Below, piece by piece: positions 46,113 through 57,833 of a stretch of DNA of 64,000 nt. The notes under the pieces are model-generated. The model ran no database searches. It was not told the DNA's origin and saw only the letters and a list, made by a program, of their open reading frames with translations. Source of the DNA: Acephala macrosclerotiorum. Its lineage: Eukaryota; Ascomycota; Leotiomycetes; Helotiales; Mollisiaceae. Each line of letters begins with the position of its first letter. Positions within the stretch are counted from its first letter, which is position 1. The stretch is taken from the NCBI GenBank assembly GCA_014904845.1, contig MU119205.1, forward strand, positions 496,001-560,000, read 5' to 3'. Made by a program: the position numbers and the translations under genes.

Positions 46113-46405
46113 CAGGATGTGGTCAGCGGTGGTCCCTTGGACGACGTGGACCCGAGGGGCAACAAACTTGAATAGGACGAATGAACCCAGGGCAGAGACT
46201 TCGGTTGAAAACATTGGTATAGATTGGCGAGCGATTGGAGGAAATGACTGCGACTCAAATTGACGATAACACACAGGGAGGCAATCTTAGCACTTGGCTT
46301 CGCATGAAATGACAAGACGAAAAATGACAAATTTATAACCATATAGGATAACGGGTTGGAGGATATGATACAAGAACAATTTCTACATAGAATACAACTT
46401 GCTAC

Positions 46406-48016
46406 TCAATATACCTGAGTGCTAGCATCTCGCCTTCTTTCGTGCATGCTATTCTTGATTCTGTCTCTCCAACTCGTGAATCGGCGTGGGGCGAATTCAG
46501 GCATAGACCATAAAGCTTGCACTGCTTGACCCCTCTCGTGATTTTTGACACTTGCTTGCATCTTCAAAACATCGTGGACAATGGCCAAGGTCTCCTCGTC
46601 CGTGTCCAAGGCAGATGCCTCCATTTCGTACATGAGATCGATCATGCCTCGGAAATCGTCGTATCGGTATCGATAGATGCGAAGAAGGTCGTTGTAAAAT
46701 TGTGTGCTTGCGCCGAGCACACGCGAAATGAAACCAAGCGATTTAATCTTGGGGAGTATGGACAATGCAAGAGGGGATGGCTTTGCAAAGGATCGGTCCA
46801 GGAGTCGAAGACCTAGTAAGAGGTAGGATGGGTAAAGTGGGCCGTAAATCTGGAGAGGGGAGACGCCGGTCTCTGTCTCTGTGTCGGCCTTCTCACTCGA
46901 AAGCTCGTCCTGAACTCGCTGCTGTTCTTTTTCTAGTGCCTCTTGTACTTTCTTCCAGCCTTTCTTCCTCTTGTCGACTGCAGGCGTTTCTGAAGGCCTC
47001 TCTTCCAACCCAAGCTTCGAGATCATAGAAAATACCTCCTGTTCCATAATTTCCCATAACTCGAAGTCGGTCTTGGCCTCCCGCATGAGTGTCTCAACCC
47101 TCAGTCGCTCTGGCGCTCTCAATGCTTCTAGCTCTTCAGCCTGTAACTTCCTTGCTACTCGACTTACACTCTCTTCCTCTTCATCGACTTCGTAATTCTC
47201 GACAATGCCAGGGAGTGGATCATCCCCACGAAGCATTGCCTTTGCAGCATCGTCCCGTAATGCTGGTGGATATCGACTGATTGCCTGTTTTATCTCAAGG
47301 CGACTTTTTGGCTGTTTCTGGATGGCACTTGTAAGGATGCTATTGAGTGCTATTTTCGCTCTCTGTCCATCACCTGTCCCAGTGAAACCCGGAAAAGCAA
47401 TCCCAGTAGCCTTTTCCTCCGGAATCTTCGGGTTTATTTTGGAGCGTTCGAAAATATCAGTAAAGATCCTCTGGAAAGCAGCTTTCTCTCTATCCGTGAT
47501 AGTAGACTCCCTTGGCTGGTATGCTGCATTCGATTCGCCTCCAATGTTCTCGTCGACACCTTCAAAATCGATGGTACCTGGCATCGAAAAGTCGTCATTG
47601 AAATCATCCTCTCTCGACCTCGCTGCAACTCTCCTGTATCCTTTACTTGGCTGTGTAGTTTCTGGGGTTTTTGTATTAACCCTCCTGATATTGAATCCGA
47701 TGCTTTTCTTATCTTCGGGAATGCTTCTTCTACTACTGGCAGATTGTGAATTGAAATCGTAGGTGGAATTTCCGCTCTGAGATTTATCGTCCAAGCTATC
47801 TCGTGCGGTCGTAGTAGGAACAGAATCAGGGTCGAATGCGTAAGGTCTTCGAGCGGATACGCTGAGGTGTCTGGAAATGATTATTTGGCGTGGTAGTCGT
47901 CGAATTGAGCCTTGGGCGTTGAAGAATAGCCCAGACAGCGTCTTCGTTTGGTATAAAAAAGGTAGCATTGTAGTCGACATGGCTGCAGAGCCGACTACTG
48001 CTTTCGAAGCAAGCAT
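46406..48016 (-). CDS. Mtf2-like mitochondrial protein
   Basis: Single exon of 536 aa. The first ~55 residues are basic, hydroxylated and lack acids (LSGLFFNAQGSIRRLPRQII), a classic mitochondrial targeting peptide. The middle (residues ~150-330) is charged and helical. The C-terminal ~200 residues (YGPLYPSYLLLGLRLLDRSF, SRVLGASTQFYNDLLRIYRYRYDDFRGM, ALWSMPEFAPRRFTSWRDRI) look like the Mtf2 C-terminal domain of ascomycetes. Yeast Mtf2/Nam1 couples mitochondrial transcription to RNA processing and translation; I infer the same matrix role. It is the last intact gene before the AT-rich retrotransposon region. Frame intact. Confidence 0.8.
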   Translation of the reverse strand: MLASKAVVGSAAMSTTMLPFLYQTKTLSGLFFNAQGSIRRLPRQIIISRHLSVSARRPYAFDPDSVPTTTARDSLDDKSQSGNSTYDFNSQSASSRRSIPEDKKSIGFNIRRVNTKTPETTQPSKGYRRVAARSREDDFNDDFSMPGTIDFEGVDENIGGESNAAYQPRESTITDREKAAFQRIFTDIFERSKINPKIPEEKATGIAFPGFTGTGDGQRAKIALNSILTSAIQKQPKSRLEIKQAISRYPPALRDDAAKAMLRGDDPLPGIVENYEVDEEEESVSRVARKLQAEELEALRAPERLRVETLMREAKTDFELWEIMEQEVFSMISKLGLEERPSETPAVDKRKKGWKKVQEALEKEQQRVQDELSSEKADTETETGVSPLQIYGPLYPSYLLLGLRLLDRSFAKPSPLALSILPKIKSLGFISRVLGASTQFYNDLLRIYRYRYDDFRGMIDLMYEMEASALDTDEETLAIVHDVLKMQASVKNHERGQAVQALWSMPEFAPRRFTSWRDRIKNSMHERRRDASTQVY

Positions 48017-48224
48017 ACTTTCAAAAATACGGTAGATTCAACGAGTCATTGCATTGAGCCGGGGCACTTGATTCCGCAGAATGGCAAAGCTGCTGGGGAG
48101 CAAATGCTCACAAGTTTTCGAGACGAGAAAACAAGACGCTCGGGCCCTCCAAGGTCCGAATCTTGGCGGATACGATTAAAATGGCGACAGGCCACAAGGC
48201 ATCAATCAACACAAACAACTCCTT

Positions 48225-48686
48225 ACAACTTAAAGTTTTTAAGTACTCGTATTATTTTAATAAGTAATATTTTTTACAATATTTAAATTATAGTTTTTAC
48301 GATAATTATTTACGCTATAAAATCAATTTTTTTTTATTAATTAATAATTAATATATAATTAATATAATATAAAAATATTAAAATATATATATAAAAAAAA
48401 ATAAAAAATACAATTTTTATTATTTCTTAGAAAATTAAAATTCTTTAAATAAAGATTTTTATTTAGAGGATTTTAATTTTTTAAAAAATAATAAAAATTG
48501 TATTTTTTAAATTTAAATTTTTTTTTATTAATAAAAATTTATTATTTTTATATAATTACTTTAATAATAAAACTTTTTTTTTTTAATATTTGTTTATATA
48601 TGCTTTTGACGATAATTAAAAATTTTCTACTAAAGAAAAAAAAGTCTATTAAAGTTTACGTAATAAAACGTAATATTTAGTTCTAT
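48225..48686. other. AT-rich block next to the retrotransposon
   Basis: About 460 bp of A/T-dominated sequence with long T and A runs and hardly any C or G, starting abruptly ~200 bp upstream of the Mtf2-like ATG and ending at the 5' LTR. Consistent with an older repeat heavily mutated by RIP, into which or next to which the LTR element inserted. Confidence 0.65.
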
Positions 48687-48915
48687 TGTCGATTCAATCA
48701 TGTAATCGCTTAGGCGATCGGTTAGATGATCTTAGTTATGATTTCTATTGCCCTTGGCAACAATTGCCCTAGCGTTTACTCTTTAATTTTACGTCCACTC
48801 TATTTAATTATATAGGTAGAGGGATGTTCCTTTTGAGAAAAGGCAGATAGAATTGAATTATTGATATTAGATTAAGATTTTAGTATTTCGTGATTTGTCC
48901 CCGAACGTTTTAACA
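48687..48915 (+). repeat. 5' LTR of the copia element
   Basis: 229 bp, TG...CA ended, closely similar over its length to the 3' copy (shared blocks include CTATTGCCCTTGGCAACA and CGTCCACTCTATTTAATTAT). Differences are mostly transitions. Confidence 0.92.
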
Positions 48916-49201
48916 TTGATTAGTGGTTGAACTCATTCGATTACAAAGTAGTAAGGTTACTTATAAAAAGATAGTAATTGAATAAAATCGATCGAATAAG
49001 AAAGCTTAAATTGTACGCAATCTACTAGTTTAATTGAACGTGAGAGAGAGTAGTTTTTGCTTGTACTAAAGGAAATTACCAAATTTTCAAAGAATATTGC
49101 GATTTTATGTTCGCTTTGTTTTCCCCGGTCTGAAACTGGTTAATTTTTTACTCTACGTTCTATCGCGTATTAACAACGAGTACTTTATTGTAACTTGTTA
49201 A

Positions 49202-49204
<3 letters not shown>

Positions 49205-49232
<28 letters not shown>
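49205..49232. repeat. Poly(A) run of 28 nt
   Basis: Uninterrupted A homopolymer inside the untranslated leader of the retrotransposon. Its length should be treated as uncertain in any assembly. Confidence 0.85.
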
Positions 49233-49497
49233 CAATTTTTACGAGTTCGATACGAAGACTCGTCGAATCAATATATCTATTGGGCACGATACGACTCGAT
49301 AAAATACTTTCTAAGAGTACGATTACACTTTCTCAGAGTACGGCTTTGATCAGGGAAAGGTTCCCTTACCACCTTTTCTATTTCTCGATTCGATATAATA
49401 CACATTGGAATGGATATAGAGTTTCAAGGCGAGGGGTAATCGGGACCATGGATTATGGGTGGAATATGGAGAAGTATTTTCAGAATAGATAAAAGAA

Positions 49498-50830
49498 ATG
49501 TTTGAGAAGAGGATAGACGGAGATACGAGGAGAAAGTTACGTGAGGCGTTGCGGATGAACGGAGTATGGGTATCGGAAAGACGATTTACTAAGGTCTCAA
49601 GAGTATTGGCAGATATTGCAAATGAGGAGGGACAATTAAAGTGGTCGCATAAAGAGGTTGTGGAAATGAGTTTGGTAGGAAACTTTAATTCATGGAGGAA
49701 TACAGTTGATCCAGAGGCAGAGTAGACTTGAAAGTTAGCGTTTTCTGCCATTCCTATTGAGAAGATTAAAGAGATAGTATTAGTACCTTCGAATTCCTTT
49801 TTTCAATCACCAAAACTTGCCACAGGATTTCCTATAGAGCAGACGACGCTATTCGAACGTACGACACTCTAAAAACAATTTTAAGAGTGCAATAAAACAT
49901 TGTTACTAGATTTGCCGCCAAAGAACGAGGACTCGAAACGAAACCCGTCGTTCTTATTATTACCAGAAGCTGAAAAACTATCAAAGAATTCTAATCGATT
50001 AATATACAATTTCGGTCGCGAGAATCAAACAGTACCCAGTTTCAACAGAGAATTAATTATTCTCATGAAAATTTACGACGACAAGTTCAAATACCACGGA
50101 GGAGAAGACTCATTGGATATATTTATACGAGTATTCGAAGACTTATGTCCGAAAGTAGGCGTTAGATCTGAGAACTATCGTGACGCGTTTTCGACTATGT
50201 TTGCCGACGAGGCTAGCGAGTTCTATTACCAAAAGCTCGCTAGGAAAGGTTTGCCCTTCGACAGAATGATTAAAATTGTAAAATCGAACTTCGAAATCGA
50301 AGAACGTCGGAATAAGATATTCAATTAGTGGAACACGGTTATACTCGCGTTAGTTCAAGCGCAAAACTTAGACAAAACGACCCTCGAATACTTCGAGATA
50401 CTACGCCAAGGACTGATTCAGAAACAGTTTGACCTACGCCCGGATATACGAACAGAGACCACTATACGGGACAAGTTTTACCACGCTTGCCGAAGCGTAC
50501 CAGAGTGCTACCAGGCGCTCCTTCGACCCTCACCGAACTTCCAAGCGGTATACGAAGACGTCCACAACGCGATTTCACTCTAGGCGAAAGTGGAAACAAT
50601 CCCTAGGACTTTTATAGTCGGAAAAAGAGAAACCCACCGAGACATAACCGGATTATACTTCGCAGACCGCAAATATCACGGTAAAAGCACTCGGTATAGC
50701 GATCGGACTAATTATAAAAGGTCGATAACATATCAAAACGGGAAGAAGTATTTCGTCTGTAAGAACTCGAATTGTTGGAGTATTCGCCATACGCTAGAAG
50801 AGAGAAAAAGAGCGTACGACGGCTTTAAGA
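49498..50830 (+). pseudogene. Retrotransposon gag remnant
   Basis: Several adjacent frames with stops: a helical segment at 49498-49725 (RRKLREALRMNGVWVSERRF), then 49900-50326 (FNRELIILMKIYDDKFKYHG, FIRVFEDLCPKVGV, typical fungal copia Gag), a TAG after KIFN where Gln is expected, and at 50740-50830 a degenerate CCHC knuckle (FVCKNSNCWSIRHTLEERK). Not translatable as one protein. Confidence 0.75.
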
Positions 50831-51096
50831 AGTCGAGACCATTCGACAAAGATAAGATGATTTAGTTCGTGATTGAGTTCGAAGGACTAGATTTCGATAT
50901 CGCTGAGGAATACGAACAATTCGTCGTTGAACTTGCCAAAGAAGGAGATTTACACGGAAACGATGTCACGCGATCGACCAATTACTTTATGACATTTCAC
51001 GGCACGATTGATAGACCTAAAATCATCGAATTACTCGATTGCCAGTCAATTTATTATACGATATCGAGTGTCGCAATATAGTCGAGACCGTTTCCG

Positions 51097-54000
51097 ATGT
51101 CCACTAATACAAAAGCGTACTTGACGAGCCGCTACGCATCAGACGTTTTTATAGGTATTATGGTCGATATTGGCGCCGCCCAACGATCGACTACCGGCGA
51201 AGGCCAGTATTTGACTCTCCAACGGATTCGGAACGTCAAATTGGACGGATCTAAAGTTGGAGAGGCAGTAATCAAATTTGGAATCGGCGAAACTTCATCT
51301 CTTGGGACTATCGACATCGACACGCTAATTGAACGTGTTACGTTTTACGTAGTCCCAGCAGACGTACTTTTTCTACTGTGTTTTCAAAATATGGACAGAT
51401 TACGAGTTAGGTTCGACAACTTTGATAATGTGCTTGTTCGGGATAGACGGCGTACGTTTATTATTAGAGCGTTTGGATATCCTTGGATGTTGCTTGATCC
51501 ACTCGAAAGTTTGGTTTATAGCAACTGTGAGGTTTCTACGGCAGGGACCGGTCTCACTACTTGCCACTTGATTGAGACGGAGTTCAAACGATTGCATAGG
51601 CGCTTCGGACACCCATCGGCCGCCAGATTCGCGCGAGTACTAGAGCGTGGAGGATATCCCACGAACTTCGAAGAAATTAAAAAGATAACGAGGTTTTACC
51701 AGTAATGTCAAATGAATAGTAAATCCCTCGGTCGTTTCAAGTTTACACTGCGCAACGACCATGACTTCAATTACTCCGTTTATTTAGACGTATTGTGGAT
51801 CGACGGGAAACTAGTACTTTAGGTCGTAAACGAGGCTACAACATTTCAAGTCGCGAGATTCTTTGTAGATATATCGGCGAAAGAAGCATAGAACGCTTTC
51901 CGAGCGTACTAGATCGACGTTTACCTTGGACCACCGACATTTGCTATTCATAACCTCGAAACGAACTTCAATTCTAAGGAATTTCGCGATAACGCTAAGA
52001 GTATGGACATCGACTCGAAAACTATACCGATAGAGACCTACAACTCGATTGGTCTAGTAGAGAAGTACTACGCCCCATTGAAACGTGCGTATAATATACT
52101 ACTTCGAGAATTCCCCGATTTGCGAAAGGAAGAGCGACTTCAAATAACGATCAAAACAGTCAATAATACGACGAGACCGAACGGTATTATCTTTACACTT
52201 CTTGTCTTCGATGTTTACCTTCGAATGTTACAATGGGACGCGCTTACAACATCAATTGCTGCCAGAGCTAAGGCGGTAGAAAGTGCAATAACCGCGGTCC
52301 GAGAATGTCACGCTATTCGCCAAATCAACGACGCTCTACGGATAAGAAATGGTCCATGGAATTATTACTTGACCGATCTATCTCTAAATTCAGACGTGCT
52401 TATTTAGAGAGAAGGCAAAGGATAGAAAGAACCGTACACGTTTTTAACAATAAATAGAGAGACATATTAATTACAATTGCCAAATAAACCAAGGAGTTTC
52501 CGTAGTACTGCGATAAAATCATTTTATCAAAACTTCGAGCAACTCGAAAAGCAACCAGAAGATCATTTATTAAGAGAAAATTTGCTAAAAAATTTAAACC
52601 CAGAATCAAACCCCTCTAGAAGGAGTTCGAGAACAGGGGAAAACATGTTTGATTTACTTCGCTCGACCGGGAAAATCTCGTATACTCCGAAAAAGAACCT
52701 ACGCCCATTTCGAATTGCAATAAAGATCTTTTTCTACGTTCCCAGTCCCGACGAACACATTTATATGACAATTTGCATAGATGTAAAAGCTTTCGAAGTT
52801 TATTTGACCGAGAAAAAGACTAGGGATAAGCAATTGTTTATGGACCTTCGCGCAAAAAGGATCATTATTACCCCAGGCGATCCGTTCGCAATTTCCCGTA
52901 GAAAGGAAATTGATAGACTAATCGCGAAAAGAATCTTTGAACTGATTTCCAATAACTCGAAAAAAATTAGCAACCAACGGATCTTCGACTCAAAACTAGT
53001 AAACGAGGTCAAAAGTATGGGAACGGCAACTCCATACGAGAAATCTCGTTTTGTGATCCAAGTATTCAACGATAAAAGCAAGAAGACAGTACTAACTCAA
53101 TCCCCGACCATTCAATGCGTCAGTCAACGAATTATCGTCGTTTTAACTCTATCTCTCAAATCAAAAGGATCAGTCTTTACTTGAGAGACATTACTCAAGT
53201 ATACGTACAATCAATAACTCCACTAGCACGTGTTATCTTCGCCAGACCTCCGAAGAAAATGACGGATGAGCTCCCATTGGACGTCGTTTTCAAAGTGGTT
53301 AAACCTCTCTACAAAGTCCCGAAAACGGGAATGCACTGGTATGGGACGTATAGTACTTACCACAGAGACAAACTCTCGATGGAACTTTTAACCTTCGATC
53401 TTTGTCTACTTATTACAAAGGGTAACTATACTCCATTCGGGATAGTCGACATGCAAACCGACGATACGCTTATCCTGGGAAATCAGACTTTTGTAGAACT
53501 AGAGGACTTTAAATTGCAAAAGGTCAAACTACTAGTTAAATTTATAGAGTCCCTTACGCCGAATACTTTTCTACTGTTCAACGGATGCAAGTTAGCAGTG
53601 GATGAGACTGGAAATGGGATTGTGTTTTCGCAAAAAGGGTAAGGCAAGCGCTTAGGTTTAATTGATCCGAAATCAAACTTTTACAAGTAGACGTATTTCG
53701 AGCAACGTGCTCGGGGAACATATATCAGTTCTATTTACCAACCGGAAACTGTGTACGACATATCGGCGGCAGTTTAATATTAACATCTCGAAAAGAAGCA
53801 AGTTGTAGCGCTGAATAAGCGGCTACAATAGCAAATGGACAATTTCGACCGTGGGCTCTAGTTCTTTTGTTTGGACTTATATTCAATAAAACTTTTCGTC
53901 TTTGTGGACGGCTCCTTTGCCATGAATAAGGACCTCAATTCGCAGATCGGGTATGTCGTCGTTTTTGGTAATGAGACTTATAGCGATGGACAATTCGATT

Positions 54001-54476
54001 TGCGGGGCAATTTACTCCACTGAAGTTCAACGAAGTGTAAGAGAGTTACTCGTGCTGTTCTAACTTCTGAGCTATACGCAATGATAGCAGGAATCGACAT
54101 GGAAATCTCGATTTCTACTACCCTTGACCTTATCATAAAGCGACTCGGGTTGAACCCAGTTCCCGTGGTCATTTGCACCGATTCCTTCTCTCTTTACGAG
54201 TGTATGGTCAAACTCGGTACTACCAAGGAGAAGCGTCTCATGATTGACATCATGGTTATTAGACAATCGTATAAACGTAGGGAACTCTCGGAGATTCGAT
54301 GGATTACTGGGAACAGTAATCCAATTGATGCCATGATCAAGTCCAACGCTAATAAGGCACTTGAATCGCTTGTTAATACCAATTGCTTTAATATCAAAGT
54401 ACAGGGATGGGTACAACGTCTCGAAGCCCAGGAATCAATCGGCGAGGGCGAGAATAGCGGGGAGAGCGGTCGTTGA
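51097..54476 (+). pseudogene. Retrotransposon pol remnant (PR-INT-RT-RH)
   Basis: Broken reading frames in order: protease active-site region (VDIGAAQRST, from DTGA-type), GAG-pre-integrase (RLHRRFGHPSAARFARVL), integrase core fragments (LGPPTFAIHNLETNF; SIGLVEKYYAPLKRAYNIL), reverse transcriptase (LYKVPKTGMHWYGTY; VDMQTDDTLIL, the degraded YVDD box) and RNase H (FVDGSFAMNKDLNSQIGY; CTDSFSLYECM). Many stops are TAG or TAA at Gln/Trp positions. Inactive. Confidence 0.8.
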
Positions 54477-54787
54477 GAAGGACAACACTGGAAAGAAAGA
54501 CGTATAATTATTGTTTTAGTGTTTTTGGTATTTTTCGATATTTTCGATGTTTTCGGGAGTAGGGCTTCCGATTGGCTCGGAGGTTATAAACACCGGGTTT
54601 GGGAGAATTCCCTCAAGTCTGGCCTGATCGATCAGGCATTACAACACGTGACGGCGATTGGTTCACGATCAGATTTCCTTCTAGTATTTGGTAGCGGGAC
54701 AGCGCGTTGGCAGCCGCGGTGGTACTCTCCCCTGTATCTGGTTTACGAATTAGAAGGAGCGTCTCCTCTTAAAAAGAGAATTGCCAG

Positions 54788-55016
54788 TGTCAGTTCAATC
54801 ATGTGATCGTTTAAACGATCGATTAAATGATCTTAACTATAATCTCTATTGCCCTTGGCAACAGTTGCCCTAGCGTCTACTCTTTAATCTTACGTCCACT
54901 CTATTTAATTATATAGGTAAAAAGATGCCCCTTCTAAGAAGAAGCAGACAAAATTGAATTATTGATACCAGACTAAGATTTTAGTATTTCGTAATTTGTC
55001 CCCGGACGTTTTAACA
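54788..55016 (+). repeat. 3' LTR of the copia element
   Basis: 229 bp copy of the 5' LTR with about 30 differences, dominated by C/T and G/A transitions. Confidence 0.92.
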
Positions 55017-55449
55017 TTTACGTAAAAAGATTGTAAAAAGAAACGTTTTTACTCGCGTCGACGAAATCGATGCGAATAAAAACTTTATAATTAAAAGTTT
55101 TAAATTATTTCAAAGTTCAAATCGTCAAAAGCAAAGCATAGCGCGAGGTATAAAGGACATTCCACTTTAAGATTTATAAGATTTTTTTTACTAATATTAG
55201 CACGTAACACGTGACAATTCAATTTAGCAAATGGCCGCTTGTGGAGGGAGCTAGCCGGTTCTGAAGCTAACCCGGTAAATGCAAAGATCAGAGTGAGAGG
55301 GACGGGGGATGAAAACGCGCTCGCGACGGTAGAACGCGCTCGCGATGGTAGAACGCGCTCTTAGTTTCGCTCGTGTAAATGACCTCAACGACTTCCACCT
55401 CGACACTCACTCTTGCACCAAATAATTTCCACGTCACACACATATCACA
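55017..55449. promoter_or_regulatory. Cmr1 promoter region next to the retrotransposon
   Basis: The first ~180 bp are AT-rich like the element's other flank. From about 55202 composition returns to normal, with a CACGTGAC site (55211-55218) and a 19-bp tandem repeat at 55314-55360. The rest is a pyrimidine-rich leader up to the ATG at 55450. Confidence 0.5.
55314..55360. repeat. 19-bp tandem repeat, 2.5 copies
   Basis: AACGCGCTCGCGAYGGTAG occurs at 55314-55332 and 55333-55351, followed by a partial third copy. GC-rich and CpG-rich, about 90-135 bp upstream of the Cmr1 start codon. Confidence 0.85.
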
Positions 55450-57077
55450 ATGGCGCCCGTAAAGAAAGAGAAAGCCGAAATGAGCGCCTTCGAGCGCAAG
55501 AGATTGGAAAACATTGCCACAAATCAGGCAATGCTCAAAGACCTGAGCGCAAGCGCTGCCAAGATTTTGCCCAAACCCGTCGGGAGGTCAAAGACAACGA
55601 CGAAATCAGCACCTCGGAAGAAAGCTGCTCCCGTGAAGAGAGAGGCAGCACGACCTACGCGAACGAGCTCGAGATTGGCTGGCGTCGATGCGGATGATGA
55701 AACTCTCAAGCGGAAAGCCGATGTCGAGTTTGACTACGCGGCAGCACAGGCGAAGGAGAAGAGACTGCGAGTTACGGGGGACCTCAATTTCAATGATATT
55801 GTTGTTGATGGAAAGAAGTTTAGCAAGGATGACAACTTCTTGACTGGTATCATGAGAGGCGCTCAACCTGGGATTAGGACTTTCACGGAGGATGATATAA
55901 AGGAGACTACAGATGAAAGCCTCAAGGCTCTGAGAGAAAGAATGAGTGGTCTAGGGTTGTACGAAGGATATGAACCCAATCGTAAGGAATTCCTAGATTC
56001 AGGAAGATCATAGCTCTGACTAAAGCAGAAATCAAAATCACCCCCGAACGAATCTACGCATTAGGATTCCATCCATCGCCGGAAAAGCCGCTTATATTTG
56101 CTGGTGACAAAATGGGCAACATGGGCATCTTCGATGCTTCCCAAACCGGACCAGAGGTCAAAGCCGAAGAAAATGGAGACGATGATGAAGATCCGGATAC
56201 GCCAGAGCCTGCAATTACTGCTTTAAAGCTCCATACAAGGACAATCACATCTTTCGTGTTTCCTGCAGATGGTAATCACGTCTACTCGTCCTCTTACGAT
56301 TCCTCAGTGCGGAAATTTGATCTGCAGAAAGGCGTTGCTGTCGAAGTCTTCGCACCCTCCTCCATAGATGAGGATTTGCCGATCTCGTGCATCCAAATTC
56401 CAGCCTCAGATCCAAATATGCTCTACTTCACGACTCTGGAAGGTCAATTAGGCAGGCATGACATGCGAACGCAGTGTTCCAACATGGAACTCTGGCAGAT
56501 CAGAGACAAGAAGATCGGAGGATTCTCATTGCATCCATTGCAGCCACATCTAGCAGCGACAGCTTCGAACGATCGGATGTTGCAAATTTGGGATCTCAGA
56601 AGCATCAAAGGGAAAGGCGAATCGAAGATACCTGCTCTGTTAGGGGAACACGAATCACGCCTTTCCGTTTCACATGCCTCATGGTCAGCTGCTGGTCACG
56701 TCGCCACCTCATCGTATGATGATACTATCAAGATTCATTCTTTCCTCAATGCTGGATCCTTCAAAGTCGGTCATGATCTAGATGAGAAGGCAATGAAGCC
56801 TACAGCTGTTATCAAGCATAACAACCAGGTCGGTCGATGGGTGACAATTCTGAAGCCCCAGTGGCAGGAGCGACCTGAGGATGGTATTCAGAAGTTTGTT
56901 ATTGGGAACATGAATCGTTTTGTTGATGTATTTAGTGCGGATGGAGAGCAACTCGCACAGCTGGGTGACGGCGGTGAAGGTACTATTACTGCTGTTCCAG
57001 CAGTGGCACAATTCCACCCGATGAAGGATTGGGTTGCAGCGGGAACGGCGAGTGGAAAGCTTTGTCTTTGGATGTGA
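55450..57077 (+). CDS. cmr1: Cmr1/WDR76-type WD40 DNA-damage-binding protein
   Basis: Exon 1 55450-55981, intron 55982-56028 (GTAAGG donor, CTGAC branch, CAG acceptor), exon 2 56029-57077; 526 aa. The basic N-terminus (MSAFERKRLENIATNQAML) is the usual start of fungal Cmr1. The junction reads YEPNQIKITPERIYALGFHP, followed by LIFAGDKMGNMGIFDAS. WD repeats are visible at TITSFVFPADGNHVYSSSYD, GQLGRHD, LAATASNDRMLQIWDLR and HVATSSYDDTIKIHS, ending FHPMKDWVAAGTASGKLCLW. Cmr1 binds chromatin, prefers UV-damaged DNA and collects in intranuclear quality-control foci under replication stress. The frame is intact although the gene starts only 430 bp from the RIP-affected retrotransposon. Confidence 0.9.
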
Positions 57078-57833
57078 GGAGTGAATGTTATCTTGGGTAA
57101 CGAGTTTGTGAATGATTTCATGTTCATGTTGTTCCGGACCGGAACGGGAGGACAAAGTGGTGGCGTTCGGCTTCGCTGCAAACGGCCATTGGCAGAATGG
57201 ATGAAGCCTCCAGATGATTATTCTACCTCAACGCCAACATGTTTCAGTACTACCGGGCATTCGGGTCCGAGCCGTGGACTCGGTGATGTCATGCTGAGGC
57301 GCAACAGCTGATAATCAAATTCTACAAGAGGAAAAATAAAGGCTAAGCACTCTCTAAGCAATACAAAGGAGCCCTACTTTTGTATGAAGATGTAGCTCTA
57401 TAATACTCTGTGAGCGATTTAGTATTGATAGCATGGACAGACAGGCTGTCAGCATGCGGCTAGGGATCGTCCGCCATTTGGTTGAGAACGGCTGGGGGTG
57501 GGGACCTTAACTGCCTTGCCAAGCGGCATTCGGGGCTTTGCTCTAGGCAAGGAGCCCGACCCATGTACCTTTCGACCTTTTGACCATTTTTGACATTCAG
57601 GCCCACCAACTATATCTCGGTCATAATCAACGTGCCATGTGCAACATGTCTTTCGTTTCCGTCGAGTTTGCCTTCTGATCACTTCCAGTCCATATTGCAA
57701 GAGCATGTGATAGTGGCTAGCTCGCTTGCTCCCGATAACACTAGATAACGATCCTCTACGCCAAAAAAGAACGACGACAATACCACCTCGGGACCTCAGC
57801 GTGTTGCTGCGTCACGAACACGACAAATCCAAA
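57078..57833. promoter_or_regulatory. Cmr1 3' flank and ATG26 promoter
   Basis: About 750 nt. The frame of the ATG26 gene is open from 57726 but has no ATG before 57834. No separate gene recognised. Confidence 0.4.

Larger units (their letters stand above)
48687..55016 (+). mobile_element. Ty1/copia-type LTR retrotransposon, degenerate
   Basis: 6.3 kb element bounded by 229-bp LTRs (48687-48915 and 54788-55016), both beginning TGTC and ending AACA. Domains in order on the + strand: Gag (about 49500-50830) with a degenerate zinc knuckle, aspartic protease, GAG-pre-integrase, integrase, reverse transcriptase and RNase H. The order protease-integrase-RT-RH is diagnostic of copia/Pseudoviridae. 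Every domain is interrupted by stops, many of which sit where Gln or Trp would be expected (CAG to TAG, TGG to TAG), as RIP produces. A purine-rich tract (AAAAAGAGAA at about 54772) precedes the 3' LTR. Flanking 5-mers TCTAT and TTTAC are not identical but could derive from one TCTAC duplication by C-to-T changes. Confidence 0.9.

Noticed and set aside
57726..57833. N-terminal extension of ATG26
   Set aside because: No ATG in this frame before 57834; the MAPEEDL start fits the family.
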